In this document: piece after piece, positions 45,565 to 55,056 of the stretch
How the letters are laid out: every line of letters starts with the position of its first letter
How positions within the stretch are numbered: the stretch's first letter is position 1
Program-made: the position numbers and the translations under genes
Source of the DNA: Roseiarcus sp963813555
GTDB lineage: Bacteria > Pseudomonadota > Alphaproteobacteria > Rhizobiales > Beijerinckiaceae
Length of the DNA: 64,000 bases
Direction: 5' to 3'
Assembly (NCBI GenBank): GCA_963813555.1
Contig: CAWEZX010000002.1
Location: 558,001-622,000, forward strand
The notes under the pieces: generated by a model
Seen by the model: the letters and a program-made list of their open reading frames with translations, nothing else
What the model was told of the DNA's origin: nothing
Databases searched by the model: none

Positions 45565-46809
45565 ATGAGCATTTTGAACACCAGCGTCTCGGGCATGCAG
45601 GGCAATCAAAACTGGCTGTCGTCGATTTCCCAGAACGTCGCCAACTCCAACACCACCGGCTACAAGAATGTCGAGACCGACTTCTCGAGCCTGGTCGATC
45701 AGATCGCCAACGGCGACGCGGATTTCGGCGGCGTCTCCACGAGCCAGGTCTCGCTCAACGGGCTCCAGGGCAATGTCGTCTCGACCTCGACAACGACCGA
45801 CCTTGCTGTCCAGGGCGCCGGGTTTTTTGTCGTGTCCGACTCGAGCGGCACGCTCTACCTGACGCGCAACGGCTCCTTCACGCCCGACGCATCCGGCAAC
45901 CTCGTCAACAGCGCCGGCTACTACCTGATGGCGGCGAACGTCCAAAATGGCGTCTCGCCGCTCGCCGCGAATTCGCTGACCGGCCTTCAGAAGGTCAATG
46001 TCGTAAACGCCGGGCAGACCGCAACGGCGACAACCGCCGGCTCTCTGACCGCGAATCTGCCGTCCACCGCGACGCCGGTCGCCGCCGCCAATCTGCCCTC
46101 GGCCAACTCGGCAAGCTCGACCTATACCGAAGCGACATCGCTTGTCGCGTATGACAATCTTGGCGGCTCGCACACGATCAATCTCTATTATACCAACACC
46201 GGGCCCGACACCTGGGAGGTCGACGCCTTCGACGCGTCGAAAGCGTCCGCGACCGGCGGTTTTCCCTATTCGTCAGGCCCGCTCGCAACGCAGACCCTTT
46301 CCTTCAATCCGACGACCGGCGCGTTGTCCTCGGGCTCCCCGGTGTCGATTGCGGTGCCGAATGGGCAGCCGATAAATCTAGATCTGAGCAACATGACGCA
46401 GCTTGCGGCGGGCTTCAACGTGACGGCCGCAACGGCGAACGGAAACGCGCCGAGCGGCATTAGCGGCGTCTCCATCTCCACCAGTGGATCCTTGACCTTC
46501 AACTATGCGAACGGGACGTCCAACGTCGCCTACGACATTCCGCTGGCCAATGTGGTGAGCCCTGACAATCTCGCCTCGGTCAATGGCGGCGCCTATTTGC
46601 CGACGTCCGCTTCCGGCCCCGTTTACCTGGGAACCGCGGGGGGCGCGGGCTTCGGCTCGATTAAATCCTCATCGCTCGAAAGCTCGACAGTCGACCTTGC
46701 CACGGAACTGACCGATATGATTCAGGCCCAGAGCGCCTATGAGGCAAACTCCAAAGTGTTTCAGACCGGCGCCGACATTCTCGATGTCCTGAATGGGTTG
46801 AAGCCGTGA
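45565..46809 (+). CDS. flgE: Flagellar hook protein FlgE
   Basis: A 414-residue hook subunit. N-terminus MSILNTSVSGMQGNQNWLSS then NVANSNTTGYKNVETDF; LAVQGAGFFVVSDSSGTLYLTRNGSF; a large Ala/Ser/Thr-rich middle; C-terminus ESSTVDLATELTDMIQAQSAYEANSKVFQ. I take the ATG at 45565. An 80-base gap before it may hold a promoter, though I see no convincing one. Confidence 0.95.
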   Translation: MSILNTSVSGMQGNQNWLSSISQNVANSNTTGYKNVETDFSSLVDQIANGDADFGGVSTSQVSLNGLQGNVVSTSTTTDLAVQGAGFFVVSDSSGTLYLTRNGSFTPDASGNLVNSAGYYLMAANVQNGVSPLAANSLTGLQKVNVVNAGQTATATTAGSLTANLPSTATPVAAANLPSANSASSTYTEATSLVAYDNLGGSHTINLYYTNTGPDTWEVDAFDASKASATGGFPYSSGPLATQTLSFNPTTGALSSGSPVSIAVPNGQPINLDLSNMTQLAAGFNVTAATANGNAPSGISGVSISTSGSLTFNYANGTSNVAYDIPLANVVSPDNLASVNGGAYLPTSASGPVYLGTAGGAGFGSIKSSSLESSTVDLATELTDMIQAQSAYEANSKVFQTGADILDVLNGLKP

Positions 46810-46834
46810 GCTCGAACAAGCCCGGAAACCTGCG

Positions 46835-48337
46835 ATGAGCCTGTCGACCGCGTTCAACGTCATCAGCTCTTCCTTTGCCGCCAATGCGGCGCAGACCGCC
46901 GTCGTCTCGAACAATATCGCCAACGTCAATACGCCCGGCTATTCGCGCGAGCTTGCGAATGTCGTGACAAATTCCTACGGCGGCGCGGATGTGGCCTCGG
47001 TCACCCGCGAGGCCAATGCAGCATTATTGGAACAGGTTTCGAGCTCGACCTCGCAGGCGGCGGCGCAGCAAGCGCTGTCAGACGGGCTCACGACGCTCGC
47101 CCAAACAGTCGACGACAGTTCATCGGTTTCTTCGACCTCGGGCGCGAACCAAAATGGCGCCTCGCCCTCCGCCATGCTCGCCAATCTGCAAAGCGCGCTC
47201 ACGACCTACGCGGATTCGCCGAGCTCGTCGTCCGCCGCCGACGCGGTCGTGTCGGCCGCCTCCGATCTCGCCTCGTCGCTGAACAGCGCCAGCGCAACTG
47301 TCCAGCAGGTGCGAGAAACGGCCGACCAGAACATGGCGTCGTCGGTCAATACTATCAATTCGCTGCTCAACCAGTTCACGGCCGCCAACAACGCCGTCGT
47401 CACCGGACTTCAGACCGGCGCCAACGTCTCCAGCGCCGAGGATACACGCAACTCGATCGTGACCCAACTCGCCCAGCAGCTCGGCGTTTCGACCACTGTG
47501 GCCGCCAATGGCTCGGAATCGATTTACACGGACAGCGGCGTCACTCTGTTTCAGGATACGCCGCGCACGGTCTCCTTCACCCCGACTCCGACGCTGGTCG
47601 ATGGCGCGGATGGCGGGGCCGTCACCGTCGGCGGCGTACCGGTCACCGGCGCCAATTCGCCAATGCCCATTCAATCGGGCGCTCTCGCCGGTTACGCGGC
47701 GGTACGGGATACGCTCGCGCCCGAATATCAGGCCCAGCTCGACCAGATCGCCGGCGGCCTCATCAACGCCTTCGGCGAAAGCGATCAGTCCGCGACCCCA
47801 ACATTGCCGTCGCTGCCGGGCCTGTTCACCACGCCGGGAGCGACCAGCCTGCCCTCGATGTCGGCGACGACGGGTCTCGCCGCCGCGATCGAGATCAACT
47901 CAAATGTCGACCCGTCGCAGGGGGGCAATCCGAATCTGCTGCGCGACGGGGGCATCTCCGACCCCGGAAATCCGGCTTATGTCTACAACACGACCGGCGC
48001 GGCGAGCTATACGGGGCGCATCCAGGACCTCATCGGCCAGATCAGCGCGACGCAGAGCTTCGATCCGTCCGCCGGCCTCGACTCATCGTCCAGCCTCACC
48101 GATTACGCCAATTCTTCGGTGAGCTGGCTGCAAGCGCAGAACCAGCAGGCGAGCGACGCCTCCTCCTATCAGAACGCGGTCGCAACGCAGGCGACGTCGG
48201 CTTTGTCCAACGCGACCGGCGTCAATCTGGACACCGAAATGACCAACATGCTGAACCTCGAAAACTCCTACGCTTCGACGGCGAAGCTATTGACGACCGT
48301 CACCAGCATGTTCTCAGCCTTGTTGCAGGCGGCATGA
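46835..48337 (+). CDS. flgK: Hook-filament junction protein FlgK
   Basis: A 500-residue protein. N-terminus AQTAVVSNNIANVNTPGYSRELANV; central helical part DSPSSSSAADAVVSAASDLASSLN; C-terminus GVNLDTEMTNMLNLENSYASTAKLLTTVTSMF. Normal length for alphaproteobacteria. It overlaps flgL by four bases (ATGA). Confidence 0.95.
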   Translation: MSLSTAFNVISSSFAANAAQTAVVSNNIANVNTPGYSRELANVVTNSYGGADVASVTREANAALLEQVSSSTSQAAAQQALSDGLTTLAQTVDDSSSVSSTSGANQNGASPSAMLANLQSALTTYADSPSSSSAADAVVSAASDLASSLNSASATVQQVRETADQNMASSVNTINSLLNQFTAANNAVVTGLQTGANVSSAEDTRNSIVTQLAQQLGVSTTVAANGSESIYTDSGVTLFQDTPRTVSFTPTPTLVDGADGGAVTVGGVPVTGANSPMPIQSGALAGYAAVRDTLAPEYQAQLDQIAGGLINAFGESDQSATPTLPSLPGLFTTPGATSLPSMSATTGLAAAIEINSNVDPSQGGNPNLLRDGGISDPGNPAYVYNTTGAASYTGRIQDLIGQISATQSFDPSAGLDSSSSLTDYANSSVSWLQAQNQQASDASSYQNAVATQATSALSNATGVNLDTEMTNMLNLENSYASTAKLLTTVTSMFSALLQAA

Positions 48338-49401
48338 CCACCGTGGGCGCAAACTTCGTCTCGACCCAAGTCCTCGCCAACAGTCAGGTGGGGCCGGTTA
48401 TGCAGGCCCAGTCATCGCTTACTAGCGCAATGACGGAGATGTCGACCGGCGAGTACGCCAATCTCGGCTTGCAGCTCGGCGACGAGTCCGGCTACGAACT
48501 TTCGCTGAAGGAGCAGGCCGGCCTGCTCCAGACGCTGACCACTGGAAACAGCCTCGTTTCGACCAGCTTATCGACTGCGCAGGCCGCGTTGTCGGCCATT
48601 CAGTCAAGCGCCCAGTCAACCCTAAACGATCTCACGGCGTGGACGCCAAGCCCCAATTCGGGCGTCTCGCTTCAGAACCTGGGCCAGTCGGCGCTGCAAT
48701 CGCTCATCGCCTTGGCCAACACGACGTCGGGGGATCAATATGTTTTCGGCGGCGTCAATTCCGCCGCCGCACCGATGGCGGACTATTATTCGACCCCCAC
48801 GTCGGCCGCCAAGACCGCGGTTGACCAGGCCTTTCAGACCACATTCGGCGTTCTTCCGAGCGATCCCGCCGCAGCGAACATCTCGGCGTCGGCCATGCAG
48901 AGCTTTCTTTCAGGGCCGTTTGCGGCCCTCTTCCAGGGCGCCTCGTGGAACGCGGACTGGTCGTCCGCCTCGAGCGCCAACACGAGCGCCGAGATCGCGC
49001 CGGGTCAGACCGTCACAACGTCGACCAACGCCAATCAGCCGGGCTTTCAACAACTGGCCCAGGCTTATGCGATGCTGAGCGAATTTGGCGGATCTGCGCT
49101 TAGCGGCAACGCGCAGCAGGCGGTGGCCACGGCCGCCTCCTCGCTCGTCTCTCAGGGTCTCAATTCGATGATCAACGTTCAGGCCGAACTCGGCTCGACC
49201 CAGAGCGCGGTCACCAACGCCAACAGTTCAATGAGCTCGCAACTCACGATCCTGCAAGGCCAGATCGGCAATCTCGATAACGTCAACGCCACGGCGACGG
49301 CCGCCCAGATCAGCAGTCTGACCAATCAAATCCAGATGGCCTACGAACTCACGTCGCGCCTGCAGCAGCTCAACCTGGCGCAATACCTGCCGATCCCGTG
49401 A
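48334..49401 (+). CDS. flgL: Hook-filament junction protein FlgL
   Basis: A 355-residue flagellin-like protein (N-terminal LTSAMTEMSTGEYANLGLQLGDESGYELSL; C-terminal NVQAELGSTQSAVTNANSSMSSQLTILQGQI). The position after flgK and the absence of a typical flagellin NTNV... motif favour FlgL over flagellin. Confidence 0.9.
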   Translation: MTTVGANFVSTQVLANSQVGPVMQAQSSLTSAMTEMSTGEYANLGLQLGDESGYELSLKEQAGLLQTLTTGNSLVSTSLSTAQAALSAIQSSAQSTLNDLTAWTPSPNSGVSLQNLGQSALQSLIALANTTSGDQYVFGGVNSAAAPMADYYSTPTSAAKTAVDQAFQTTFGVLPSDPAAANISASAMQSFLSGPFAALFQGASWNADWSSASSANTSAEIAPGQTVTTSTNANQPGFQQLAQAYAMLSEFGGSALSGNAQQAVATAASSLVSQGLNSMINVQAELGSTQSAVTNANSSMSSQLTILQGQIGNLDNVNATATAAQISSLTNQIQMAYELTSRLQQLNLAQYLPIP

Positions 49402-49417
49402 AGCGCGAAAGGACGCG

Positions 49418-49765
49418 ATGTACGAATTCGCTTACAACGATGTGATCGAGGATTCCCATCAGACGATGCGCGCCCGCGAGCGAGCGGCCATGGATCGCGT
49501 GATCGCGATGCTGCGCGCAGCCCAGGAGAAGGGTCCGCAATCACGCGAGCGCGTTGACGCGCTGTTCTATCTCCGCCGCCTATGGTCGATCTTTATCGAC
49601 GACCTCAATGACGCGAACAACGAGCTGCCGGAGCAGCTTAGAGCCGGAATCATCTCGATCGGCATCTGGATGAACAAGGAGATCGATCGCGTGCGCGGCG
49701 GACTGACCAACGATCTGACGCCGATGATCGAGATCAACGAACTGATCCGCGACGGGCTCAAGTAG
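49418..49765 (+). CDS. flaF: Flagellin biosynthesis regulator FlaF
   Basis: A 115-residue helical protein (DVIEDSHQTMRARERAAMDRVIAML, then ALFYLRRLWSIFIDDLNDANNELPEQLRAGIISIGIWMNKEID), an alphaproteobacterial FlaF. It works opposite FlbT in controlling flagellin synthesis and is paired with flbT just downstream. Confidence 0.93.
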   Translation: MYEFAYNDVIEDSHQTMRARERAAMDRVIAMLRAAQEKGPQSRERVDALFYLRRLWSIFIDDLNDANNELPEQLRAGIISIGIWMNKEIDRVRGGLTNDLTPMIEINELIRDGLK

Positions 49766-49775
49766 GTCACGCCGC

Positions 49776-50180
49776 ATGCAAATCACGCTCAGAGCCGGAG
49801 AACGGTTCTTCATCAATGGCGCGGTCATCCGCATCGACCGGAAGGCCTCGATCGAACTTTTGAACGAAGTCACCTTCCTCCTCGAGAATCATGTGATGCA
49901 GGCCGAGGAGGCGACGACGCTGACCCGTCAGATCTATTTCGCCGTCCAGATCATGCTGATGGAGCCGACGGCCGCCGCCAGCGCAGCCCCGCTTGCCCGT
50001 TCGCTGATCGAATCGGCACTTGGCGCCTATCGCGCGCCCGAGTTGGCGGCGGGCCTCAAGGCCGTCGCGGCGTCGCTTCTCCGCGGCCGCAATTTCGAGG
50101 CGCTGAAGGCGCTGCGCGGCCTTTTCGCCCTCGAAGACAAGGAGCTTCGGCCGCTCGCCGACACGCCGAGCGCTGCCTGA
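49776..50180 (+). CDS. flbT: Flagellin translational repressor FlbT
   Basis: A 134-residue protein: ITLRAGERFFINGAVIRIDRKASIELLNEVTFLLENHVM is the FlbT signature, with YFAVQIMLMEP following. In Caulobacter FlbT binds flagellin mRNA leader and limits translation until the hook is complete. Flagellin targets are not in the window. Confidence 0.95.
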   Translation: MQITLRAGERFFINGAVIRIDRKASIELLNEVTFLLENHVMQAEEATTLTRQIYFAVQIMLMEPTAAASAAPLARSLIESALGAYRAPELAAGLKAVAASLLRGRNFEALKALRGLFALEDKELRPLADTPSAA

Positions 50181-50195
50181 AAACAGGAGAACGCC

Positions 50196-50609
50196 ATGAC
50201 CGTCAACGCCACATCCCCCGTTACGTCGCCCGCCGCATCGGCTTCGACCGCCTCGTCAGCAGCGAGCGCGGCGACCCAAAGCCTCAGCTACAACGACTTT
50301 CTGACCCTGCTCATGGCGGAAATGAAGAACCAGGACCCGACCCAGCCGATGGACCCGTCGCAGATGGTGTCGCAACTCGCCACCGTCTCCGAGGTCGGGC
50401 AAGCGGTGCAAACCAATACTACCCTGGCCTCGCTGTTGACGGCGACCTCGCTTAGCCAGGCCGAGCAACTGGTCGGCCGGACCGTCACCTCCGCCGACGG
50501 TTCAACTTCGGGCGAAGTCGCCTCGGTCAGCGTCACCAGTGCGGGCGCGGTCGCCACGCTGACCAATGGGGCGACCGTGTCGCTTGCGAACGGCGCGAGT
50601 GTGCAATGA
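50196..50609 (+). CDS. flgD: Hook-capping protein FlgD (short form)
   Basis: A 137-residue protein with LSYNDFLTLLMAEMKNQDPTQPMDPSQMVSQLATVSEVGQ, the FlgD N-terminal domain, and QAEQLVGRTVTSADG. It lacks the C-terminal tandem beta domains of longer FlgD, as in rhizobia. It overlaps fliQ by four bases (ATGA). Confidence 0.95.
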   Translation: MTVNATSPVTSPAASASTASSAASAATQSLSYNDFLTLLMAEMKNQDPTQPMDPSQMVSQLATVSEVGQAVQTNTTLASLLTATSLSQAEQLVGRTVTSADGSTSGEVASVSVTSAGAVATLTNGATVSLANGASVQ

Positions 50610-50875
50610 ACGAGGGCGACGCGCTCGATCTTGTCCAGTCGGCGATCTGGATGGTGGTGGTCGGCGCCGGACCTTGCGTCGGCGCAGCGATGGCGGTCGG
50701 CGTCGTGATCGCGCTGTTGCAAGCCCTGACGCAGATACAGGAGATGACGCTCACCTTCGTACCGAAGATGATCGCGGTCTTTGTCGCCGCGAGCCTGACG
50801 GCCTCATTCGTCGGCGGTAAGTTCTCGATCTTCACCCAGTCGGTCTACGCGCGGATCGAGCAGGGGTATAAATAA
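50606..50875 (+). CDS. fliQ: Flagellar export gate protein FliQ
   Basis: An 89-residue protein with two transmembrane helices; AAMAVGVVIALLQALTQIQEMTLTFVPKMIAVFVAASLTA is the family core. It ends eight bases before the convergent hydrolase gene. Confidence 0.96.
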   Translation: MNEGDALDLVQSAIWMVVVGAGPCVGAAMAVGVVIALLQALTQIQEMTLTFVPKMIAVFVAASLTASFVGGKFSIFTQSVYARIEQGYK

Positions 50876-50882
50876 ATAGGCC

Positions 50883-51911
50883 CTAAACCGCCCAGAGCTC
50901 TGGAAACTGCGAGCTTATCCATTTCGCCAGCGTTGCATTGACCTCGACTGGCCTCTCTTGCGCCATCCAATGACCGGAAGGAATGGTGGCTTCGGTCAGG
51001 TTGCTGCAGTGGGCGCGCATCGGCTCGGCGAGACGCGAGACCAGCGTCTCGCAGATATAGTCGTAAGCAGCATGCAGGAACAGCGCTGGCATGTTCAACC
51101 GCCAGTTGGCTTTCGCGCGTCCGGCGTAGGCGGGATTGGCTTTCCAGTTCATGTACCAGCTGCAAGGCCCAAAGAACCCGTTGCGTTCCAGCGCAGCCAC
51201 ATAGTGATGCTCGTCCTCTTCGCTCAGCATGACCGCGTCGCGCGGCAGATCGGGCTTCGACTTGCCGCGACCAAAGTAGCCTCCATTGGCGCTAACGAAT
51301 GCGGTGCGCGCAGGCTTGCCCTTGCCCGCGGGATCGCCGGCGCGAAAGAGCGCCCGGACGGTTGCGCCGATATTGCTCTCGAATCCGGCCTCCGCGATTG
51401 CAAAATTCTCTCGGTAGAACATTTGATAGTCCCATTGCGCCGCCGGAAACCTGTCGACCGGATAGACCGCCTGGTCGGCCAACGGAACAACAGTCTCAAC
51501 CACAAAGCCGTCAGGGATATAGGGCACACAAAGGTTGGCGACGCCGTGACAGCGTTCCGCATGGTGCTGGGCGATCGACCAGACGACCGGCGCGCCCCAG
51601 TCGTGGCCGACCCAGATCGCCTTCTCCGCCCCCAGCGCACCCAAAAGCTCGATCATGTCGGCGACAATTTCTTCCAGCGCGTAGTCCTCGTGCCGTGGAT
51701 GGACGGTGGAACGCCCATAGCCCCGCATATCGGGCGCGATCGCGCGAAAGCCGAGGGCGCCGAAAACGGGAAGCTGCCCGCGCCATGAAATCGACAGCTC
51801 CGGCCAGCCGTGCAGGAAGACAATCGGCGTCGCCCGCTCCTCGCCGCACGAAAGATAGAAGGTCGCATGCCGCGCGCTCTTGACGACATTCTCCAGGATG
51901 GGGAAGCTCAT
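50883..51911 (-). CDS. Epoxide-hydrolase-like alpha/beta hydrolase
   Basis: A 342-residue enzyme. The oxyanion motif HGWPE is at residues 34-38, the nucleophile Asp104 in VGHDWGAPVVW, and the catalytic His in PSGHWMAQERP near the C-terminus; the lid holds Tyr residues that could act on an epoxide. This combination fits soluble epoxide hydrolases; haloalkane dehalogenase is less likely because of HGWPE and the lid tyrosines. The start at 51911 matches the family (MSFPILENVV). It faces against the flagellar genes, between fliQ and flhA, so it is an insertion into an otherwise continuous operon order and must have its own promoter. Confidence 0.85.
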   Translation of the reverse strand: MSFPILENVVKSARHATFYLSCGEERATPIVFLHGWPELSISWRGQLPVFGALGFRAIAPDMRGYGRSTVHPRHEDYALEEIVADMIELLGALGAEKAIWVGHDWGAPVVWSIAQHHAERCHGVANLCVPYIPDGFVVETVVPLADQAVYPVDRFPAAQWDYQMFYRENFAIAEAGFESNIGATVRALFRAGDPAGKGKPARTAFVSANGGYFGRGKSKPDLPRDAVMLSEEDEHHYVAALERNGFFGPCSWYMNWKANPAYAGRAKANWRLNMPALFLHAAYDYICETLVSRLAEPMRAHCSNLTEATIPSGHWMAQERPVEVNATLAKWISSQFPELWAV

Positions 51912-52144
51912 GCTGTTCTCCGAGGCTCTGGGCGAGCACACTTGGCCTTCATTCGACCTGGCATGATTTGCCGGCGCTTCTCCCATCTCAGGCGAGCCAG
52001 CGGAGGAAATCAACTGCCCCGGCCTTGACATGGCGAAAATGCCAGTTTGCGCTTGCCCCCGCCCTTCGATCCTCGCGCAAGGTTCGCCGCACACTCTCTC
52101 CGCATGAGCCGCGGGCGGCGGCAGGGCGAGGGTGAGGGCGGGCC

Positions 52145-54265
52145 ATGGCGGGAGTGTCGACGGCGATGATCGCCAGCGCGCCGTCCGCTTCCGCGTCGCC
52201 GGTTTCGGCGGCGAACCGCGGCGGCAAAGATATCGCCTTCGCCGTAGGCATCGTCCTCATTCTTTGCCTGTTCTTCCTCCCCGTTCCGGCGGTGATGATC
52301 GACTTCGGCCTCGCGCTGTCGATCGCGCTTTCCGTGCTCATCCTGATGGTGGCGCTGTGGATCCATAAGCCGCTCGAGTTCTCGGCCTTCCCGACGGTGC
52401 TCCTCGTGGCGACGATCCTGAGGCTCGCGCTCAATATTTCGACCACGCGGCTCATTCTGTCGCACGGCGAGCAGGGACCGACGTCAGCTGGCTACATCAT
52501 TGGCGGCTTCGCCCGCCTGGTGATGGGCGGCGATTTCGTCATCGGCATCATCGTCTTTCTCATCCTGGTGACCATCAACTTCCTCGTCATCACGAAGGGC
52601 GCAACCCGCATCGCCGAGGTCGGGGCGCGCTTCACTCTCGACGCAATTCCCGGAAAGCAGATGGCGATCGACGCCGATCTGTCGGCCGGCCTCATCGACG
52701 AGAAAGTGGCGCAAGCGCGCAGGCGCGAACTCGAAGAGGAAAGCGCTTTCTTCGGCTCGATGGACGGCGCGTCGAAATTCGTCCGCGGCGACGCAATCGC
52801 CGGCCTCATTATTCTCGCCGTCAACATCTTCGGCGGCATCGTCATTGGCGTCACTCGCCACAACCTGTCGCTCGCCGCGGCCGCCGATGTCTTCACCAAA
52901 CTCTCAGTCGGCGACGGACTGGTGACGCAGATTCCGGCGCTCATCATTTCGCTCGCCGCCGGCCTCCTGGTCGCCAAGGGCGGCACGCGCGGCTCCGCCG
53001 ACAAGGCGGTCATCGACCAGTTGAGCGGCTATCCCAACGCGCTCTTTCTCGCCGCGCTGACGATGGCGGTGCTTGGTGTCGTTCCCGGCCTGCCGTTCCT
53101 GCCCTTCGCACTCATTGGCGGACTGATGGCCTTTGTCGGCGTCGCCATTCCCCGGCGCATTGAAAAGGACCGCGCCGCCGAGGCGGCGAAGGACGCGGCG
53201 AGGGATGAGCGGGCAAAAGCTGAGGCGCGCGCCTCGATAAAGGAACAGCTCAAATCCTTCGAGATCGAACTTGTGCTGAGCAAAGAACTCAACGCCGCGC
53301 TCCTGCCATCTCGCGACGAGATCGGCTCACGCATCGCAAAGATGCGGCGTAAGTTCGCTCGCCAGTACGGCTTCGTCGTTCCGGAGATCCGTCTCACCGA
53401 CGACATCAAAGCGGCGCCAAAGACTTACCAGATCAAGATTCATGGCACGGCGGTCGCGATCCAGGAATTGCGGGTCAAGGACCACCTCATCATTGTCGGC
53501 GACGGACCGCGGCCCAATCTGCCCGGCGACGAAGTGCGCGAACCCGCTTTCGGCATACGGGCGATCGCGATTCCGGAGGCCTTCGTCAAGGACGCCAGGC
53601 GCGACGGTTTCAAGCCGGTGGATCCGGTTTCGGTGCTGCTCACCCATTTGAGCGAGGTCATTCACAACAACCTTGCGCAACTGCTGTCGTATAAGGACAT
53701 GCGGGCGCTCCTCGATCGGCTCGAGCCGGAGTATAAGCGGCTGCTCGATGACATGTGCCCGTCGCAAATCTCCCAGTCGGGCCTTTTGGCGACTTTGAAG
53801 CTTTTGCTCGCCGAGCGCATCTCAATTCGCAACCTCAGTCTGATCTTGGAGGCGGTGGCGGAAGTCGCGCCGCATGTGCGAAGACCTGAGCAGATTGTGG
53901 AGCAGGTGCGCATCCGGCTGTCCCAACAGATCTGCGGCGACCTTGCCGATGACGGCGCGCTCGCCGTCTTTAAACTCGGCAATCGTTGGGATCTCACGTT
54001 CCATCAGGCCCTCAAGCGCGACGCCAAGGGCGACGTGATCGAATTCGACATCGATCCGCGGCTAATGGAGCAATTCGCCGCCGAGGCTTCGGCGGCCATC
54101 CGAAAACGGATGGATGAGCGGCGCCTGTTCGCGCTCGTCACCGCAGCCGAGACGCGACCCTATGTGCGTATGATCATCGAGCGCATGTTTCCGACTCTAG
54201 CGGTTTTGTCGCAGCTCGAAATCGCGCGCGGATTCGAGGTGAAGTCGCTCGGGACGATCGCGTGA
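52145..54265 (+). CDS. flhA: Flagellar export gate protein FlhA
   Basis: A 706-residue protein: about eight transmembrane segments in the first 330 residues, the FHIPEP region with LETRITKG-like stretches (FLVITKGATRIAEVGARFTLDAIPGKQMAIDADLSAGLI), then a cytoplasmic substrate-docking domain (ELVLSKELNAALLPSRDEI, then LTHLSEVIHNNLAQLLSYKDMRALLDRLEPEYKRL). Full length. Because of the reversed hydrolase gene, the flhA-fliR group needs its own promoter in the 230 bases upstream. Confidence 0.97.
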   Translation: MAGVSTAMIASAPSASASPVSAANRGGKDIAFAVGIVLILCLFFLPVPAVMIDFGLALSIALSVLILMVALWIHKPLEFSAFPTVLLVATILRLALNISTTRLILSHGEQGPTSAGYIIGGFARLVMGGDFVIGIIVFLILVTINFLVITKGATRIAEVGARFTLDAIPGKQMAIDADLSAGLIDEKVAQARRRELEEESAFFGSMDGASKFVRGDAIAGLIILAVNIFGGIVIGVTRHNLSLAAAADVFTKLSVGDGLVTQIPALIISLAAGLLVAKGGTRGSADKAVIDQLSGYPNALFLAALTMAVLGVVPGLPFLPFALIGGLMAFVGVAIPRRIEKDRAAEAAKDAARDERAKAEARASIKEQLKSFEIELVLSKELNAALLPSRDEIGSRIAKMRRKFARQYGFVVPEIRLTDDIKAAPKTYQIKIHGTAVAIQELRVKDHLIIVGDGPRPNLPGDEVREPAFGIRAIAIPEAFVKDARRDGFKPVDPVSVLLTHLSEVIHNNLAQLLSYKDMRALLDRLEPEYKRLLDDMCPSQISQSGLLATLKLLLAERISIRNLSLILEAVAEVAPHVRRPEQIVEQVRIRLSQQICGDLADDGALAVFKLGNRWDLTFHQALKRDAKGDVIEFDIDPRLMEQFAAEASAAIRKRMDERRLFALVTAAETRPYVRMIIERMFPTLAVLSQLEIARGFEVKSLGTIA

Positions 54266-55053
54266 CGGCGCTCATTTCCGGCGCGATGGCGGCGCCGCAC
54301 GCTGCGCTCGCGCCGAGAGCGGCGATTGGCGCCTTCGTGCTGTTCTGTCGCATCGGCGGCTGTCTGATGCTGGCGCCAGGTTTCTCGAGCTCGCAGATTC
54401 CGACCCAGGTTCGCTTGTTTGTCGCTGTCGCGGTCACTCTGACACTGACGCCGCTTCTGCTGGAGCGGGTGCCCAACGCTGCTCTGGGCGACGATCCGAT
54501 CCTCACCCTCAGGATAATCGCGGTCGAATCGATGGTCGGCGGCATGATCGGCGTCCTGGCGCGGATGTTCTATTTCGCGCTCGAAGCCCTAGCCGTGGGC
54601 GCGGCCAGCATGCTCGGCTTCGCTAGCCCGTTCGGATTCCAGATCGAGAGCGATGAAACGATGTCGCCCCTGGCGACCCTCATCTCGCTCGCCGCGGTCG
54701 CGCTCCTTTTCGCGGCCAACCTTCATTGGGAGCTGCTGCGCGGCCTCGTGGCCTCCTACGACGTCGTGCCGGTCGGCGCAGACTTCAACACGCGACTGGC
54801 GCTGAAACAGATTGCCGACGCGCTGGGCAAATCGTTCCGGCTCGCGCTCCAAATCACGTCGCCCTATGTGATCTACGCGCTGGTGGTGAATCTAGCGCTG
54901 GCGCTGGTCAATCGGCTCACGCCACAGGTCCAGGTCTTTTTCGTGGCTACGCCGTTTGTCGCCGCCGGCGGCCTGCTGTTGCTCTATTTCACCATCAAGC
55001 CGGCGATCGAGGCCTTCATGAGCGGCTTCGGCGTTTGGCTCATTTCCGGGTAG
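54262..55053 (+). CDS. fliR: Flagellar export gate protein FliR
   Basis: A 263-residue membrane protein with six predicted helices. GAFVLFCRIGGCLMLAPGFSSSQIPTQVRLFVAVAV at the N-terminus and RLTPQVQVFFVATPFVAAGGLLLLYFTI at the C-terminus are typical. The GTG start overlaps the flhA stop (GTGA). Confidence 0.95.
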   Translation: MTALISGAMAAPHAALAPRAAIGAFVLFCRIGGCLMLAPGFSSSQIPTQVRLFVAVAVTLTLTPLLLERVPNAALGDDPILTLRIIAVESMVGGMIGVLARMFYFALEALAVGAASMLGFASPFGFQIESDETMSPLATLISLAAVALLFAANLHWELLRGLVASYDVVPVGADFNTRLALKQIADALGKSFRLALQITSPYVIYALVVNLALALVNRLTPQVQVFFVATPFVAAGGLLLLYFTIKPAIEAFMSGFGVWLISG

Positions 55054-55056
55054 GCA

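Noticed and set aside
48334..49401. Possible flagellin
   Set aside because: Position directly after flgK with ATGA coupling and weak flagellin signatures fit FlgL better.
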